Source of the DNA: an uncultured Opitutia bacterium
Lineage (GTDB): Bacteria > Verrucomicrobiota > Verrucomicrobiia > Opitutales > UBA953
DNA: 64,000 nucleotides
NCBI GenBank assembly: GCA_903855995.1
Contig: CAIOAN010000001.1
Coordinates: forward strand, 1 to 64,000
Direction: 5' to 3'
Of the stretch, positions 33,669 through 42,640 are shown piece after piece. The notes below the pieces were generated by a model, which worked only from the letters and a program-made list of their open reading frames with translations, had not been told where the DNA came from and searched no databases. Both the position numbers and the translations under genes were made by a program. Numbering within the stretch: the stretch's first letter is position 1; every line of letters starts with the position of its first letter.

Positions 33669-35041
33669 TGCCTACTTTCTCCTCGAGCGATCTGGCCACC
33701 TGGTCCGCCGGTCAGTGGACGGCGGTGCCGCGCGCCAGCCTGACGGGCTTCGGCACGGATACCCGGGCGCTCCGCACCGGCGACGTCTTCGTGGCCGTGC
33801 GCACGGAGCGCCGCGACGGGCATGACTTCCTCGCCGACGCCCGGGCGCGCGGCGCCGCCTGCGCCTTGGTTTCCCGCCGCGTGGCCGATGATCTGCCGCA
33901 GCTCGTGGTCGATGATTCCCTCGCGGCGCTGCGCCGCCTCGCCGCCGAATGGCGTCGCCGGTTCAAGGGCCGCGTCGTCGGCGTCACGGGCAGCGTGGGT
34001 AAGACTTCGACGAAGGAACTGCTCGCGGCTCTGCTGGGGGCGGAGGCTTTCGTCACCGAGGCCAATCTTAATAATCTTATCGGTGTGCCGCTGATGCTGT
34101 TGCGCGTCGAACCCGGGCGCCACCGTTTCGCCGTCATCGAGGCCGGCATGAGCGTGCCGGGCGAGCTGGGGATCTCCGCCCGCGTGATCCGTCCGGACCT
34201 CGTCATCGTCACCGCCGTGACGCCGGTGCACCTCGAAGGGGTCGGCTCTCTGGCCGCCGTCGCCCATGAGAAGGCCGAACTGGTCGCCGCACTGGCCGAC
34301 GGTGGTCAAGCGGTCCTCCCGTCTTCGCTTCTGGCTTGGCCGGACTTCGCCGCGCTCGCCAGCCGCTGCATCGCGGTGCAGTTCCCGGGTGACCCGACCC
34401 CCGCCGCGACGCCGGCCCGTCTCGTGTGCGCCAGTTTCCTTCAGGATGCGCAGGGCCGACGTTCCCTGGTGCTCGATGGACAGGCTTTCCCGCTCGCTCC
34501 GATCTCCGACGGACTTGCCCGTAACGCCGCGCTGGCGCTTGTCGCCGCTCGCGAATTGGGCCGGACTGATGCGGAGCTGGCCGTGGCCTTGGGCTCCTGG
34601 ATGCCGCCGGCCGGTCGCGGTAGCGTGCATGTCGTCGGCGACCAGACTTTCACGATCGATTGTTATAATTCCAGCCCGGCTTCGCTCCTGGATTCCGCCG
34701 CGAGTTTCGACCGTCTCAGCCGCGGTTCGGTGGCGGCCCGTCTTTTCGTGCTCGGCGGCATGGCCGAGCTCGGCCCCACCTCCGCGCAACTCCACCGCGA
34801 CTGCGGATCGCAGCTGCCTCTCCGAACGGGCGACCAAGTCGTCGCCTTCGGCGGGGAGGCTCCGGCTTTCCTGCAGGGAGTTGCGCAAATGGGGGTGGAC
34901 CTTTTCGCCGCCGCCTCGCTCGACGAGGTGGCCGCCCGAATCCGCGCGCACCGTGGCCACGTCTTCCTGAAAGGAAGCCGATCCTTCGCGCTCGAACGCG
35001 CGCTCCCTTTCACCCTGCGCGACGCGCTCTCTTTCCACTAG
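33668..35041 (+). CDS. murF: UDP-MurNAc-tripeptide:D-Ala-D-Ala ligase MurF
   Basis: MurF attaches D-Ala-D-Ala to the UDP-MurNAc-tripeptide. The 457-residue protein shows the N-terminal substrate domain (GTDTRALRTGDVFVAVRTE), the P-loop VGVTGSVGKTSTKELLAALL, the NNLIGVPLMLL segment and VIEAGMSVPGELG. Its ATG overlaps the murE stop (TGATG). The C-terminal domain includes the mur-ligase motif NSSPASLLDSA and a closing KGSRSFALERAL, which is common in MurF. Confidence 0.94.
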   Translation: MPTFSSSDLATWSAGQWTAVPRASLTGFGTDTRALRTGDVFVAVRTERRDGHDFLADARARGAACALVSRRVADDLPQLVVDDSLAALRRLAAEWRRRFKGRVVGVTGSVGKTSTKELLAALLGAEAFVTEANLNNLIGVPLMLLRVEPGRHRFAVIEAGMSVPGELGISARVIRPDLVIVTAVTPVHLEGVGSLAAVAHEKAELVAALADGGQAVLPSSLLAWPDFAALASRCIAVQFPGDPTPAATPARLVCASFLQDAQGRRSLVLDGQAFPLAPISDGLARNAALALVAARELGRTDAELAVALGSWMPPAGRGSVHVVGDQTFTIDCYNSSPASLLDSAASFDRLSRGSVAARLFVLGGMAELGPTSAQLHRDCGSQLPLRTGDQVVAFGGEAPAFLQGVAQMGVDLFAAASLDEVAARIRAHRGHVFLKGSRSFALERALPFTLRDALSFH

Positions 35042-35042
35042 G

Positions 35043-36155
35043 ATGCTTTACCGTCTCAGCGAACTCGTCCACACCTGGGGGCCTTTCCGCCTTTTCGAGT
35101 ATATTTCCGTCCGGGCGATCTTGGCCGGCTTCACATCGCTCGCCCTCGGGATGTTCTTCTCCGGCCGCCTGATCGCGATGCTCTCGCGCCTGCGCCAGCC
35201 GGAGCGTTCGGCGCAGCTGATGGGTGAGCTTGCGAAAGAGGGAGGCAAGGTGCCCACGATGGGCGGCCTCATCATCGCCGTCGCAATGATTCCTTCGGTG
35301 CTGCTCTGGGCGCGGCTCAACGTCCTGGTGCTGGCCGCGCTCTGGTGCCTGATCGGCATGGGGGCCGTGGGGCTTTATGATGACTGGCTGAAGGTTCGTC
35401 ACGGCAGCGCCGACGGTATCTCGGCGCGCATGAAGCTGGCCGGGCAGGGGCTCGTCGCGCTGCTTGCGTTGGGTATTGTGCTGCTTGATCCCGCCTACCG
35501 GACGAGTCTGAGCGAAGTGTGGCTGCCGATCTTGAACGGTCCGTTCTGGTCAGATCACTCGCTGGGCCTTCCTTATGGGATCTGCCTCGGCGTGGCCGGT
35601 GCGTTCTTCATTTTAGTCTGCGTTGGTTGCTCCAACGCGGTGAACCTGACCGACGGTCTCGACGGCCTGGCCATCGGCTGCGTGCTGATCACGACCATGA
35701 TCCTGGGCAGCGTCGCCTATCTGGTCGGCCACCATGATTTCTCGGCCTACCTGCGTATCAGTTACGTACCTGGTGCCGGCGAGCTGGCGGTGTTCTGCTC
35801 CGCGCTGGTCGGTGGAAGTCTCGTCTTCCTGTGGCACAACGCGGCTCCGGCCGAGATCTACATGGGCGATGTCGGTGCGCTCGGGCTCGGCGGCGGCCTC
35901 GGGGCAGTGGCCTGCCTGATGCACCAGCCGTTCCTGCTGGCGATTGTCGGCGGTGTCTTCGTCTTCGAAGCGGTCTCGGTGATTCTGCAAGTTGCTTATT
36001 TCAAGCGGACGGGCGGCAAGCGCCTGTTCTTGATGACGCCCATTCATCATCACTTCCAGAAAAAGGGCTGGCCGGCGACGAAGGTCGTGGCGCGCTTCTG
36101 GATTCTCTCGTTCCTCTGCGGCCTGCTCGGCCTGCTGTCCCTGAAACTGCGATGA
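35043..36155 (+). CDS. mraY: Phospho-MurNAc-pentapeptide translocase MraY
   Basis: MraY moves phospho-MurNAc-pentapeptide onto undecaprenyl phosphate, giving lipid I. The 370-residue protein has about ten membrane helices and the family motifs KVPTMGGLII, the Asp pair in GLYDDWLKV, NLTDGLDGLA, IYMGDVGALGLGG and the HHH motif in PIHHHFQKKGW. It starts 1 bp after the murF stop and overlaps murD by 4 bp. Confidence 0.97.
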   Translation: MLYRLSELVHTWGPFRLFEYISVRAILAGFTSLALGMFFSGRLIAMLSRLRQPERSAQLMGELAKEGGKVPTMGGLIIAVAMIPSVLLWARLNVLVLAALWCLIGMGAVGLYDDWLKVRHGSADGISARMKLAGQGLVALLALGIVLLDPAYRTSLSEVWLPILNGPFWSDHSLGLPYGICLGVAGAFFILVCVGCSNAVNLTDGLDGLAIGCVLITTMILGSVAYLVGHHDFSAYLRISYVPGAGELAVFCSALVGGSLVFLWHNAAPAEIYMGDVGALGLGGGLGAVACLMHQPFLLAIVGGVFVFEAVSVILQVAYFKRTGGKRLFLMTPIHHHFQKKGWPATKVVARFWILSFLCGLLGLLSLKLR

Positions 36156-37426
36156 GCGAATTCCCTGAAGCCCTCCGCCGCCACCTGACCCGCCCCGCCG
36201 CCATCTTCGGTGAAGGCGTGAGCGGTCGTTCCGTCGCGGAATCGCTCGCGAGTGCTGGCTTCGCTTCCGTTATTTATGACGAGCGCGGGGAGAACCGGCA
36301 TTTCGGTCCTGAAGAAGCCGCGCGCCATGACTTATTGGTCTACAGTCCAGGCTTCGCCCAGTCCCATCCGTGGATCCTCGCTGCGCGCCGCGCCGGACTC
36401 CACTGCTTGGCCGAACTTGATTTCGGGGCGCTGCTGTGGACAGGGCCGGCCATCGCCATCACGGGAACCAATGGAAAGACGACGATTACGGAGTTTCTTT
36501 CCTTTGCGTTCAAGCGGTCCGGACTCGACGCCATCGCCTGCGGCAACGTCGGCTTACCCCTCACCTCGCTGCACCGCACGGTTTCCAGTGGCTCTTTCTT
36601 GGCGGTCGTCGAAGTCAGTTCTTTCCAAGCCGAGGACCTGCGTCACTTCACCCCCGAGGCGGTGCTCTGGACGAATTTCGACGAAGATCACCTCGACCGT
36701 CATGGGGACTTGGAGAGTTACTTCCGCGCCAAGTTCAAGCTGATCGAGCGCATGATGCCCGGCGGTATTCTCGTCGTGGGTGAATCCGTCATCGAGGCCG
36801 CGTGCACCTTCGGCATCGAGTTTCCCGTCGAGGCGCTGGTCGCGACCCGCGCCGAAGTCGTCGACACCGTGCCGACGGGCTCCGTCTTTGATTCCTGGCC
36901 GCAACGCGAGAATTGGGCGATTCTGGTGAAGTATTGGCAGGCGCGGGGCATCCCGATGCGCCATCTTGAAGAGGCCGCCCGGCTGTTCCGTTCACCTCCC
37001 CATCGCCTCCGCAAGATCGCCGAGAACAAGGGCGTCGAATTCTGGAACGACTCGAAGGGCACGAATTTCCACGCCGTGCAGGCTGCGCTCTCGGAGTTCA
37101 GTATCCCGGTCCGCTGGATCGGCGGCGGTAAATGGAAGGGTGGCGATCTCGGGCGTTTCGCTCGCCGCATCGCCCCGCTCATCGATGGGGCGTATCTGAT
37201 CGGCGAGACCGCCCCGGAGTTGCATCGCCATTTCGAGGAGGCCGGCAAGCCGAGCCGCTGTTTCCCTTCGCTGCAGGATGCCGTCGTCGCCGCCGCCAAG
37301 GATGCGCACGGCCCGATGGCCATTCTGCTGAGCCCCGGTTTCTCCAGTTTCGACCAGTTCCGCGGCTATGCGGAGCGCGGCATGGTCTTCGAGCGCGCCG
37401 CCACGGCCCTCGCGAACCGCACCTGA
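36152..37426 (+). CDS. murD: UDP-MurNAc-L-alanine:D-glutamate ligase MurD
   Basis: MurD adds D-glutamate to UDP-MurNAc-L-Ala. The 424-residue protein has an N-terminal Rossmann domain (AAIFGEGVSGRSVAESLA), the ATP motif AITGTNGKTTITEFLS, VEVSSFQAED and WTNFDEDHLDRHGD, then WNDSKGTNFHAVQAAL and LLSPGFSSFDQF at the C-terminus. The ATG overlaps the mraY stop. A 41-bp leader made only of C/A-rich repeats separates it from the LysM gene. Confidence 0.94.
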   Translation: MSEFPEALRRHLTRPAAIFGEGVSGRSVAESLASAGFASVIYDERGENRHFGPEEAARHDLLVYSPGFAQSHPWILAARRAGLHCLAELDFGALLWTGPAIAITGTNGKTTITEFLSFAFKRSGLDAIACGNVGLPLTSLHRTVSSGSFLAVVEVSSFQAEDLRHFTPEAVLWTNFDEDHLDRHGDLESYFRAKFKLIERMMPGGILVVGESVIEAACTFGIEFPVEALVATRAEVVDTVPTGSVFDSWPQRENWAILVKYWQARGIPMRHLEEAARLFRSPPHRLRKIAENKGVEFWNDSKGTNFHAVQAALSEFSIPVRWIGGGKWKGGDLGRFARRIAPLIDGAYLIGETAPELHRHFEEAGKPSRCFPSLQDAVVAAAKDAHGPMAILLSPGFSSFDQFRGYAERGMVFERAATALANRT

Positions 37427-37467
37427 TTTCCACACACCACCACCCAGTCCTAACACCACACACCACC

Positions 37468-38040
37468 ATGCGTCCCATCATCACCGTCACTGCCGTCGTG
37501 CTCTTGCACCTCTGCGTCGTCGCCGTCCTCGTCGGCGTCAATGGCTGCCGAAGCACCAGCGGCTTCGAGCCAGAGCCTGACCTCGCGACCTTCTCCGCCG
37601 GAGCTCGTCCGGCGGGCGGCGCCTCCACCTTGCCGGTGGTCGACACCAGCACGCGTATTCCGACTCCGGCTCCTACCAAGGTCGCCCCGATTGTGAAGAC
37701 CGGCGCCGGCGGCAAGTACACCTGCGTCAAGGGCGACACGTTGGTGACGGTTGCCGCGCGCGAGAAAGTTTCGCCTCAATCCCTCGCCAAGGCCAACGGT
37801 ATTTCGGCCAACGCGACACTCAAGGCTGGCCAGATCCTGACCATTCCGGCCGCCTCCACCGCCCCCGCAAAGAAGGCTGGCACGAAGTCGACGGGTTCGG
37901 CCTCCGCCGCCGCTAAATCCACGTCGACCAACGCTGCGCCCGCCGCGCCTGCGCCGACCTTCGCTCCGTTGAAGATCATCTCACTGACGAATCCTATGGG
38001 CGACGCCAAGCCGGCAGACGCGGCTCCGGCGACCAAGTAA
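37468..38040 (+). CDS. LysM-domain lipoprotein inside the dcw cluster
   Basis: The 190-residue product has a hydrophobic N-terminus with a lipobox-like VNGC near residue 24, a Pro/Thr linker and one LysM peptidoglycan-binding domain (YTCVKGDTLVTVAAREKVSP to LKAGQILTIPA, roughly residues 88-131). A long Ala/Ser/Thr-rich tail follows. It should be tethered to a membrane and bind septal or general peptidoglycan. It replaces no canonical dcw gene. The 11-bp sequence CACACACCACC occurs twice in its leader (37431 and 37457), and no Shine-Dalgarno is visible. Confidence 0.82.
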   Translation: MRPIITVTAVVLLHLCVVAVLVGVNGCRSTSGFEPEPDLATFSAGARPAGGASTLPVVDTSTRIPTPAPTKVAPIVKTGAGGKYTCVKGDTLVTVAAREKVSPQSLAKANGISANATLKAGQILTIPAASTAPAKKAGTKSTGSASAAAKSTSTNAAPAAPAPTFAPLKIISLTNPMGDAKPADAAPATK

Positions 38041-38058
38041 GCCGTTCCGTTCGTCGCC

Positions 38059-39273
38059 ATGGTCATCAAGGTCAAGTCGGAGAGTCCGGGGTCCCTGAGC
38101 GGGTGCTCCCTGGGCATCCTCGTGCTGACCTTGGGCCTAGCGGTGTTCGGTCTGGTGGTCCAATACAGCGCGGGTATCTCGCTTTCCTCGAGCAACCGCA
38201 CCGGCGCGTTTTATCGCCAGCTGGTCTATCTGCCGATCGCGATCGGGGCCGGCTTCGCCTTCTATCGCCTGAATCTTGAACGTGTCCGCGAATACCGAAT
38301 GTGGATCTTCTGGGTGGCTGTGGTGGCCATGGTGCTGGCCCGCATTCCTGGTATCGGCGTGACGGTCAACGGTTCCTGGCGCTGGATTGACTTCGGTTTC
38401 TTCCGCCTGCAGGCCTCCGACCTCGGTAAGATCGCCCTGGTGGTGGTGCTCTCTGATTGGTTGGCGCGCATGCAGCGGCACACGTTGCGGGCGAAGTTCC
38501 GGCGTATCCGGTTCAGCGACCGCGCGCCGTATGTCTTCACGCCAGCTGGTTGGATCGATCTGCGCGATGGCTTCCTGCGTCCCGCGGCGATCATCATGGC
38601 GATCGCGGCCTGCATCGCGCTCGGGCCCGATCTCGGCACGATTCTGCTCTGCTGCGCCGTGGGTGGCACGATGATGCTCCTCTCCGGCGTGCGCTGGAGT
38701 TATGTGGTGCCTACGGTTCTCATGGGCGTGGGCGGCCTCACGGTGCTGATTCTCAACTGGCCCACGCGCCTGCGACGTTTCACGTCGTTCATCGACCCGT
38801 GGGCGCACCGCGGCGACGAGGCCTACCAGCTCTTCGAGGGCATGGTGGCCTTCGGCGTCGGCGGCTTGACGGGGAAGGGCGCCGCCAACGGCATCCAGGG
38901 ACGAGCTTATCTCCCGGAAGCACACACGGATTTCGTCTTCTCGGTCATCGGCGAGGAATACGGGCTAATCGCGACGAGTCTCGTGGCTCTGGCGTATTTA
39001 GGTATCTTCTATTGTTCGTATCGGGCGATGCTGCGTTGCCACGATCTCTTCCGTTTCAACGTCTGCCTCGGGGCGACGCTCTTCCTGATCTACCAGGCTC
39101 TGATCAACATGGGCGTGGTCACGGGCCTGTTGCCGACCAAAGGCATCTCGCTCCCGTTTATCAGCTACGGCGGCACGAATCTCGTGATTATGGGCTGCAT
39201 GGTCGGACTCGTCCTCAATTGCATCCGTGATTCGGCGCAACCCGCGTTCGCGCCCAAGGAGGCTCGCGCATGA
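38059..39273 (+). CDS. ftsW: Septal peptidoglycan glycosyltransferase FtsW
   Basis: FtsW polymerises lipid II at the septum as partner of FtsI. The 404-residue SEDS protein has about ten membrane helices. Typical blocks are VNGSWRWIDFGFFRLQASDLGKIA, split by the amphipathic loop, then ALGPDLGTILL, FIDPWAHR, and EAHTDFVFSVIGEEYGL, which holds the Asp needed for polymerase activity. GISLPFISYGGTNL near the end is a hallmark. It overlaps murG by 4 bp. Confidence 0.95.
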   Translation: MVIKVKSESPGSLSGCSLGILVLTLGLAVFGLVVQYSAGISLSSSNRTGAFYRQLVYLPIAIGAGFAFYRLNLERVREYRMWIFWVAVVAMVLARIPGIGVTVNGSWRWIDFGFFRLQASDLGKIALVVVLSDWLARMQRHTLRAKFRRIRFSDRAPYVFTPAGWIDLRDGFLRPAAIIMAIAACIALGPDLGTILLCCAVGGTMMLLSGVRWSYVVPTVLMGVGGLTVLILNWPTRLRRFTSFIDPWAHRGDEAYQLFEGMVAFGVGGLTGKGAANGIQGRAYLPEAHTDFVFSVIGEEYGLIATSLVALAYLGIFYCSYRAMLRCHDLFRFNVCLGATLFLIYQALINMGVVTGLLPTKGISLPFISYGGTNLVIMGCMVGLVLNCIRDSAQPAFAPKEARA

Positions 39274-40361
39274 GTCGCGTGCTGCTTGCGTGCGGAGGTA
39301 CCGGCGGCCATCTCGCCCCGGGTATCGCGCTCGCTCAGCGGCTCAACGAAGAGGGTCATGAGTGCCTGCTGATCGTCAGCAGCAAGGTGGTGGATGCGCG
39401 CATGACTTCGAACTATCCGCGACTGACCTTCGTCCCGGGCAAGGGGCGCGGTTTCGGTCCGGGGCTGCTCGCCAAACTCCTTTTCTTCCCGGCCTTGCTG
39501 GGGGCGGTCTGGTCGGCTTGGCGCCTGCTCCGCCGTTTCCGGCCGGACGCCTTGGTCTGCTTCGGCGGGTTCATGAGCCTGGGGCCGGCCATCGCCTGTT
39601 TTTTGACAGGCATTCCGGTCGTGGTGCATGAGGCCAATCGCCGTCCGGGCAAGGCCGTCCGGCTCATCGCCCGATTCGCGACTTCCGTGCACCTGCCGAA
39701 CGGTGTGCGCATCGCGGGCATCGCCGCCGCCCGCCAGCACGACTCAGGTTATCCGGTGCGCGCGGAGATCCGTCCGCTCGCCCGCGACGCCGCCCGCCGT
39801 GCGCTCGGCCTGCCGCCTTCGGGTCGCCTATTGCTTGTCACAGGTGGCAGCCAAGGCGCGGGTTCGCTGAATCGCTGGGTCGAGCAACATGTCGCGGACT
39901 TCAGCGAACGTTCCGTGCATGTGCTCTGCCTGACGGGTCCTGGCGGCCGCGAAGAGGAGCTCCGCTCTCCGCAGTCGATCGTGAAGTTCGTGCCATTCTG
40001 CCATCAGATGGCCGCCGCTTATTCCGCCGCCGATCTTGCCGTGACGCGCGCCGGTGCCGGCACGCTCGCCGAACTGGCCACCTGCCGCACCCCGGCGGTG
40101 CTCTTGCCCTATCCGCGCGCCGCCGATGATCACCAGACGGCGAACGCGGTGGAGAGCTCGAAGACGGGCGCGGCCCTTTTGCTACTGGAATCCGACATCG
40201 CTCAGCTTGCGGCCACCGTGTTCAAACGCATCGGAGATAATGCGGCTCTCGCCTCGATGCGCGATGCACTGGCTTTGGCCGATGCGGCTAATCGCTGGGA
40301 AGAACTCGCGACGGAAACCCTTTCCCTGGCCGGCCGGAAACACCGGCCCGCGCGCGCATGA
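39270..40361 (+). CDS. murG: Lipid II synthase MurG
   Basis: MurG adds GlcNAc to lipid I on the cytoplasmic face. The 363-residue GT-B enzyme shows the two glycine-rich motifs LACGGTGGHLAPGIALAQRL and LLVTGGSQGAGSLNRWVE, and the nucleotide-binding AVTRAGAGTLAELATCRTPAV with the proline-rich PYPRAADDHQTANA loop. It is coupled to ftsW and to the murC-murB fusion by ATGA overlaps. Confidence 0.95.
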   Translation: MSRVLLACGGTGGHLAPGIALAQRLNEEGHECLLIVSSKVVDARMTSNYPRLTFVPGKGRGFGPGLLAKLLFFPALLGAVWSAWRLLRRFRPDALVCFGGFMSLGPAIACFLTGIPVVVHEANRRPGKAVRLIARFATSVHLPNGVRIAGIAAARQHDSGYPVRAEIRPLARDAARRALGLPPSGRLLLVTGGSQGAGSLNRWVEQHVADFSERSVHVLCLTGPGGREEELRSPQSIVKFVPFCHQMAAAYSAADLAVTRAGAGTLAELATCRTPAVLLPYPRAADDHQTANAVESSKTGAALLLLESDIAQLAATVFKRIGDNAALASMRDALALADAANRWEELATETLSLAGRKHRPARA

Positions 40362-42640
40362 GTAATCTCGGCTCAGCCTGGTTGCTTGGTGCCTGCGGCA
40401 TGGGCGTAGGGCCTCTGGCGATTTATCTTAAAGGGGAGGGCTGGGAGGTCTCGGGTTGGGATGATGCTACGGGCAGCCCGATGGAACTCCAGCTGGCCAA
40501 CGCGGAGGTGCCGCTTTTGCGCGACCCCTGGGCCGCGGGCCGCTCGCCTGCGGTCGTCGGTCGTTCCAGTGCGGTGAAGCCGGGCCACATGGCCCTCGAA
40601 CTCGCCAACAGCCACGAGGTGCGCGTGCTCCGCCGCGGCGAATTGCTCGCTGAGCGTGTCGCCAATCGCCGTTTCGTCGCCGTCTGCGGAAGTCACGGCA
40701 AGACCACGACCTGCGGCCTGCTTGTCGCCGCGCTCGCCAGCGCCGAAGCCGATTTCGGCTATGTGCTCGGCGGCTTGTTCCGTGATCCGAATTTCCCGCC
40801 TGCGCGCGCGACTTCCACCTCGCCGTGGGTCATCGCGGAAGTCGACGAAAGCGACGGCACCATTGGCGCCTTCTCGCCCGACGTGACCGTGGCCGTGAAT
40901 CTCGACTGGGATCATCCGGATTATTATCGCGACGAGGCGGCCCTGGAGGGCGTCTTCCGCGCATTATTCGAGCGCACACGTTCGGCGGTAATCATTCCTT
41001 CTGGCAACGAACGCCTCGAGCGTTTGACCGCCGGCTTAAAAGTCCCGGTGATCCGGGTCGGCGCCGACGGCGATTACGCCTACCGCCTCATTCAAGGCGG
41101 GCATTCGACCTCCGTGATGGCCATGTCGGGACGCTTCCCCTCCCAGCAGTTGAACCTGCCGGTGGCTGGCACGTTCAATCGTTCCAATGCCGCGCTCGCC
41201 CTGGCGGTGACCCATTTCATCACCGGCAGCCTCGCCGCCGAGCCGCTGGCCCGCTGGCGCGGCATCCGCCGGCGGCAGGATGTCCTCTTCGAACGCACGG
41301 GCTTACGCGTGCTCGCCGATTACGCCCACCATCCCACGGAGATCGCCGCGCTTTTGCAGTGGATTCGCGAGACGCAGACGGGCCGGTTGATCGTTGTCTT
41401 CCAGCCGCACCGACACACGCGGACACGTCAGTATGCCGCGGAGTTTCGCACCGCGCTGGCGGTCGCCGACCATGCTTTCGTGTTGCCGGTCTATGCTGCC
41501 GGCGAATCTGCCATGGAAGGCGGCCGATCGGATTCCGTGGTCGCCGGTTCCGCACATCGTCTGGTCGAACATCGCCAGGATTTGCCGGCGCTACTCGCCC
41601 CGCTAATTGGCGACGGGGATACCGTCGTCGCTTTCGTGGGGGCAGGCGACATCGAGCGCGACGCCGAGGCTTACGCCAAGATTCTGCGCCGCGAAGGAGA
41701 AGGCGTCATCTCGCTCGACCTCCCTGATCTAGTCGCCGGCCGACTTTCAACCGACTGCATGCTGCGCGCGAACGAGCCGCTGGCACGTCGCACGACCCTC
41801 GGCCTGGGCGGCGCCGCCCGCTGGTACGCGGAGCCTGCGACGGTGGATGATGTAGTGGGGTTGCTGCGCGCGGCGGCGGAACTCGATCTCCGTTATTTCA
41901 TCGTCGGCCGGGGGTCGAACCTACTCGTGCCTGATGAAGGGTATGACGGTCTGGTCGTCCACCTGGCTCCGGAACACTGGGGCGCGATCACCGATCTCGG
42001 CGAGGGTCGCCTGCGTGTCGGCGGAGGCACGCGCCTCAAGGAGCTCTGCGGTTTCGCCGCTCGGGAAGGGTGGAAGGGTTTCGAATTTCTCGAAGGGATT
42101 CCCGGCACGGTTGGCGGTTCGCTCCGCATGAACGCCGGCGCGATGGGCGGCTGGATCTTTGATGTCATCGAATCCATCGAGTGGCTGACGCCGTATGGCC
42201 GGGTCCGCGCCGCCCGCCGGGATTGTTTCGACGCCCTCTATCGCGACTGCCCGCAGCTCCACGGCGCCGTGGTGCTTTCCGCGGTGCTCCGCTCGGCCGG
42301 CCGCGACGAGCCTGCCGCCATCCGCGCGCGCATGGACGACATGGCCGCGCGGCGGCGGGCTTCTCAGCCGCGCGAGGCCAGCGCCGGCTGTGTGTTCAAG
42401 AACCCCGCCGGCGACAAGGCCGGACGTCTCATCGATCTCAGCGGGCTCAAGGGACGCTCCGTCGGGCCGGTGTCGGTCTCGCCGGTGCACGCGAATTTCC
42501 TGGTCAACGGCGGCGACGCTCATGCCGCGGATTTCATTGCCCTCATGCGCGAAGTGCGCGCTGAGGTAAAGGCCCGGCAGGGCGTCGAACTGCAACCCGA
42601 AATCATCGCCTTGGGGCGCGAATGGAAGGACCTGCTATGA
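40358..42640 (+). CDS. murC-murB: MurC-MurB fusion (UDP-MurNAc:L-Ala ligase / enolpyruvyl reductase)
   Basis: One 760-residue polypeptide joins two enzymes of precursor synthesis. Residues 1 to about 455 are MurC: GACGMGVGPLAIYL, the P-loop VCGSHGKTTTCGLL, EVDESDGTIGAF and VLADYAHHPTEI. From about 465 on it is MurB: RTTLGLGGAARWYAEP, the FAD site VGRGSNLLVPDEG, GIPGTVGGSLRMNAGAMG and SAGCVFKNP. In the last motif Cys occupies the place of the catalytic Ser found in E. coli MurB. The reading frame is continuous and overlaps both neighbours by 4 bp, so the fusion is real and not an assembly slip. Confidence 0.94.
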   Translation: MSNLGSAWLLGACGMGVGPLAIYLKGEGWEVSGWDDATGSPMELQLANAEVPLLRDPWAAGRSPAVVGRSSAVKPGHMALELANSHEVRVLRRGELLAERVANRRFVAVCGSHGKTTTCGLLVAALASAEADFGYVLGGLFRDPNFPPARATSTSPWVIAEVDESDGTIGAFSPDVTVAVNLDWDHPDYYRDEAALEGVFRALFERTRSAVIIPSGNERLERLTAGLKVPVIRVGADGDYAYRLIQGGHSTSVMAMSGRFPSQQLNLPVAGTFNRSNAALALAVTHFITGSLAAEPLARWRGIRRRQDVLFERTGLRVLADYAHHPTEIAALLQWIRETQTGRLIVVFQPHRHTRTRQYAAEFRTALAVADHAFVLPVYAAGESAMEGGRSDSVVAGSAHRLVEHRQDLPALLAPLIGDGDTVVAFVGAGDIERDAEAYAKILRREGEGVISLDLPDLVAGRLSTDCMLRANEPLARRTTLGLGGAARWYAEPATVDDVVGLLRAAAELDLRYFIVGRGSNLLVPDEGYDGLVVHLAPEHWGAITDLGEGRLRVGGGTRLKELCGFAAREGWKGFEFLEGIPGTVGGSLRMNAGAMGGWIFDVIESIEWLTPYGRVRAARRDCFDALYRDCPQLHGAVVLSAVLRSAGRDEPAAIRARMDDMAARRRASQPREASAGCVFKNPAGDKAGRLIDLSGLKGRSVGPVSVSPVHANFLVNGGDAHAADFIALMREVRAEVKARQGVELQPEIIALGREWKDLL

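Noticed and set aside
33620-35038. A 472-codon open frame on the minus strand across murF
   Set aside because: It is fully antisense to murF, which has all family motifs. Its composition is rich in Arg, Gly, Glu and Asp without structure, as expected for a GC-rich shadow frame.
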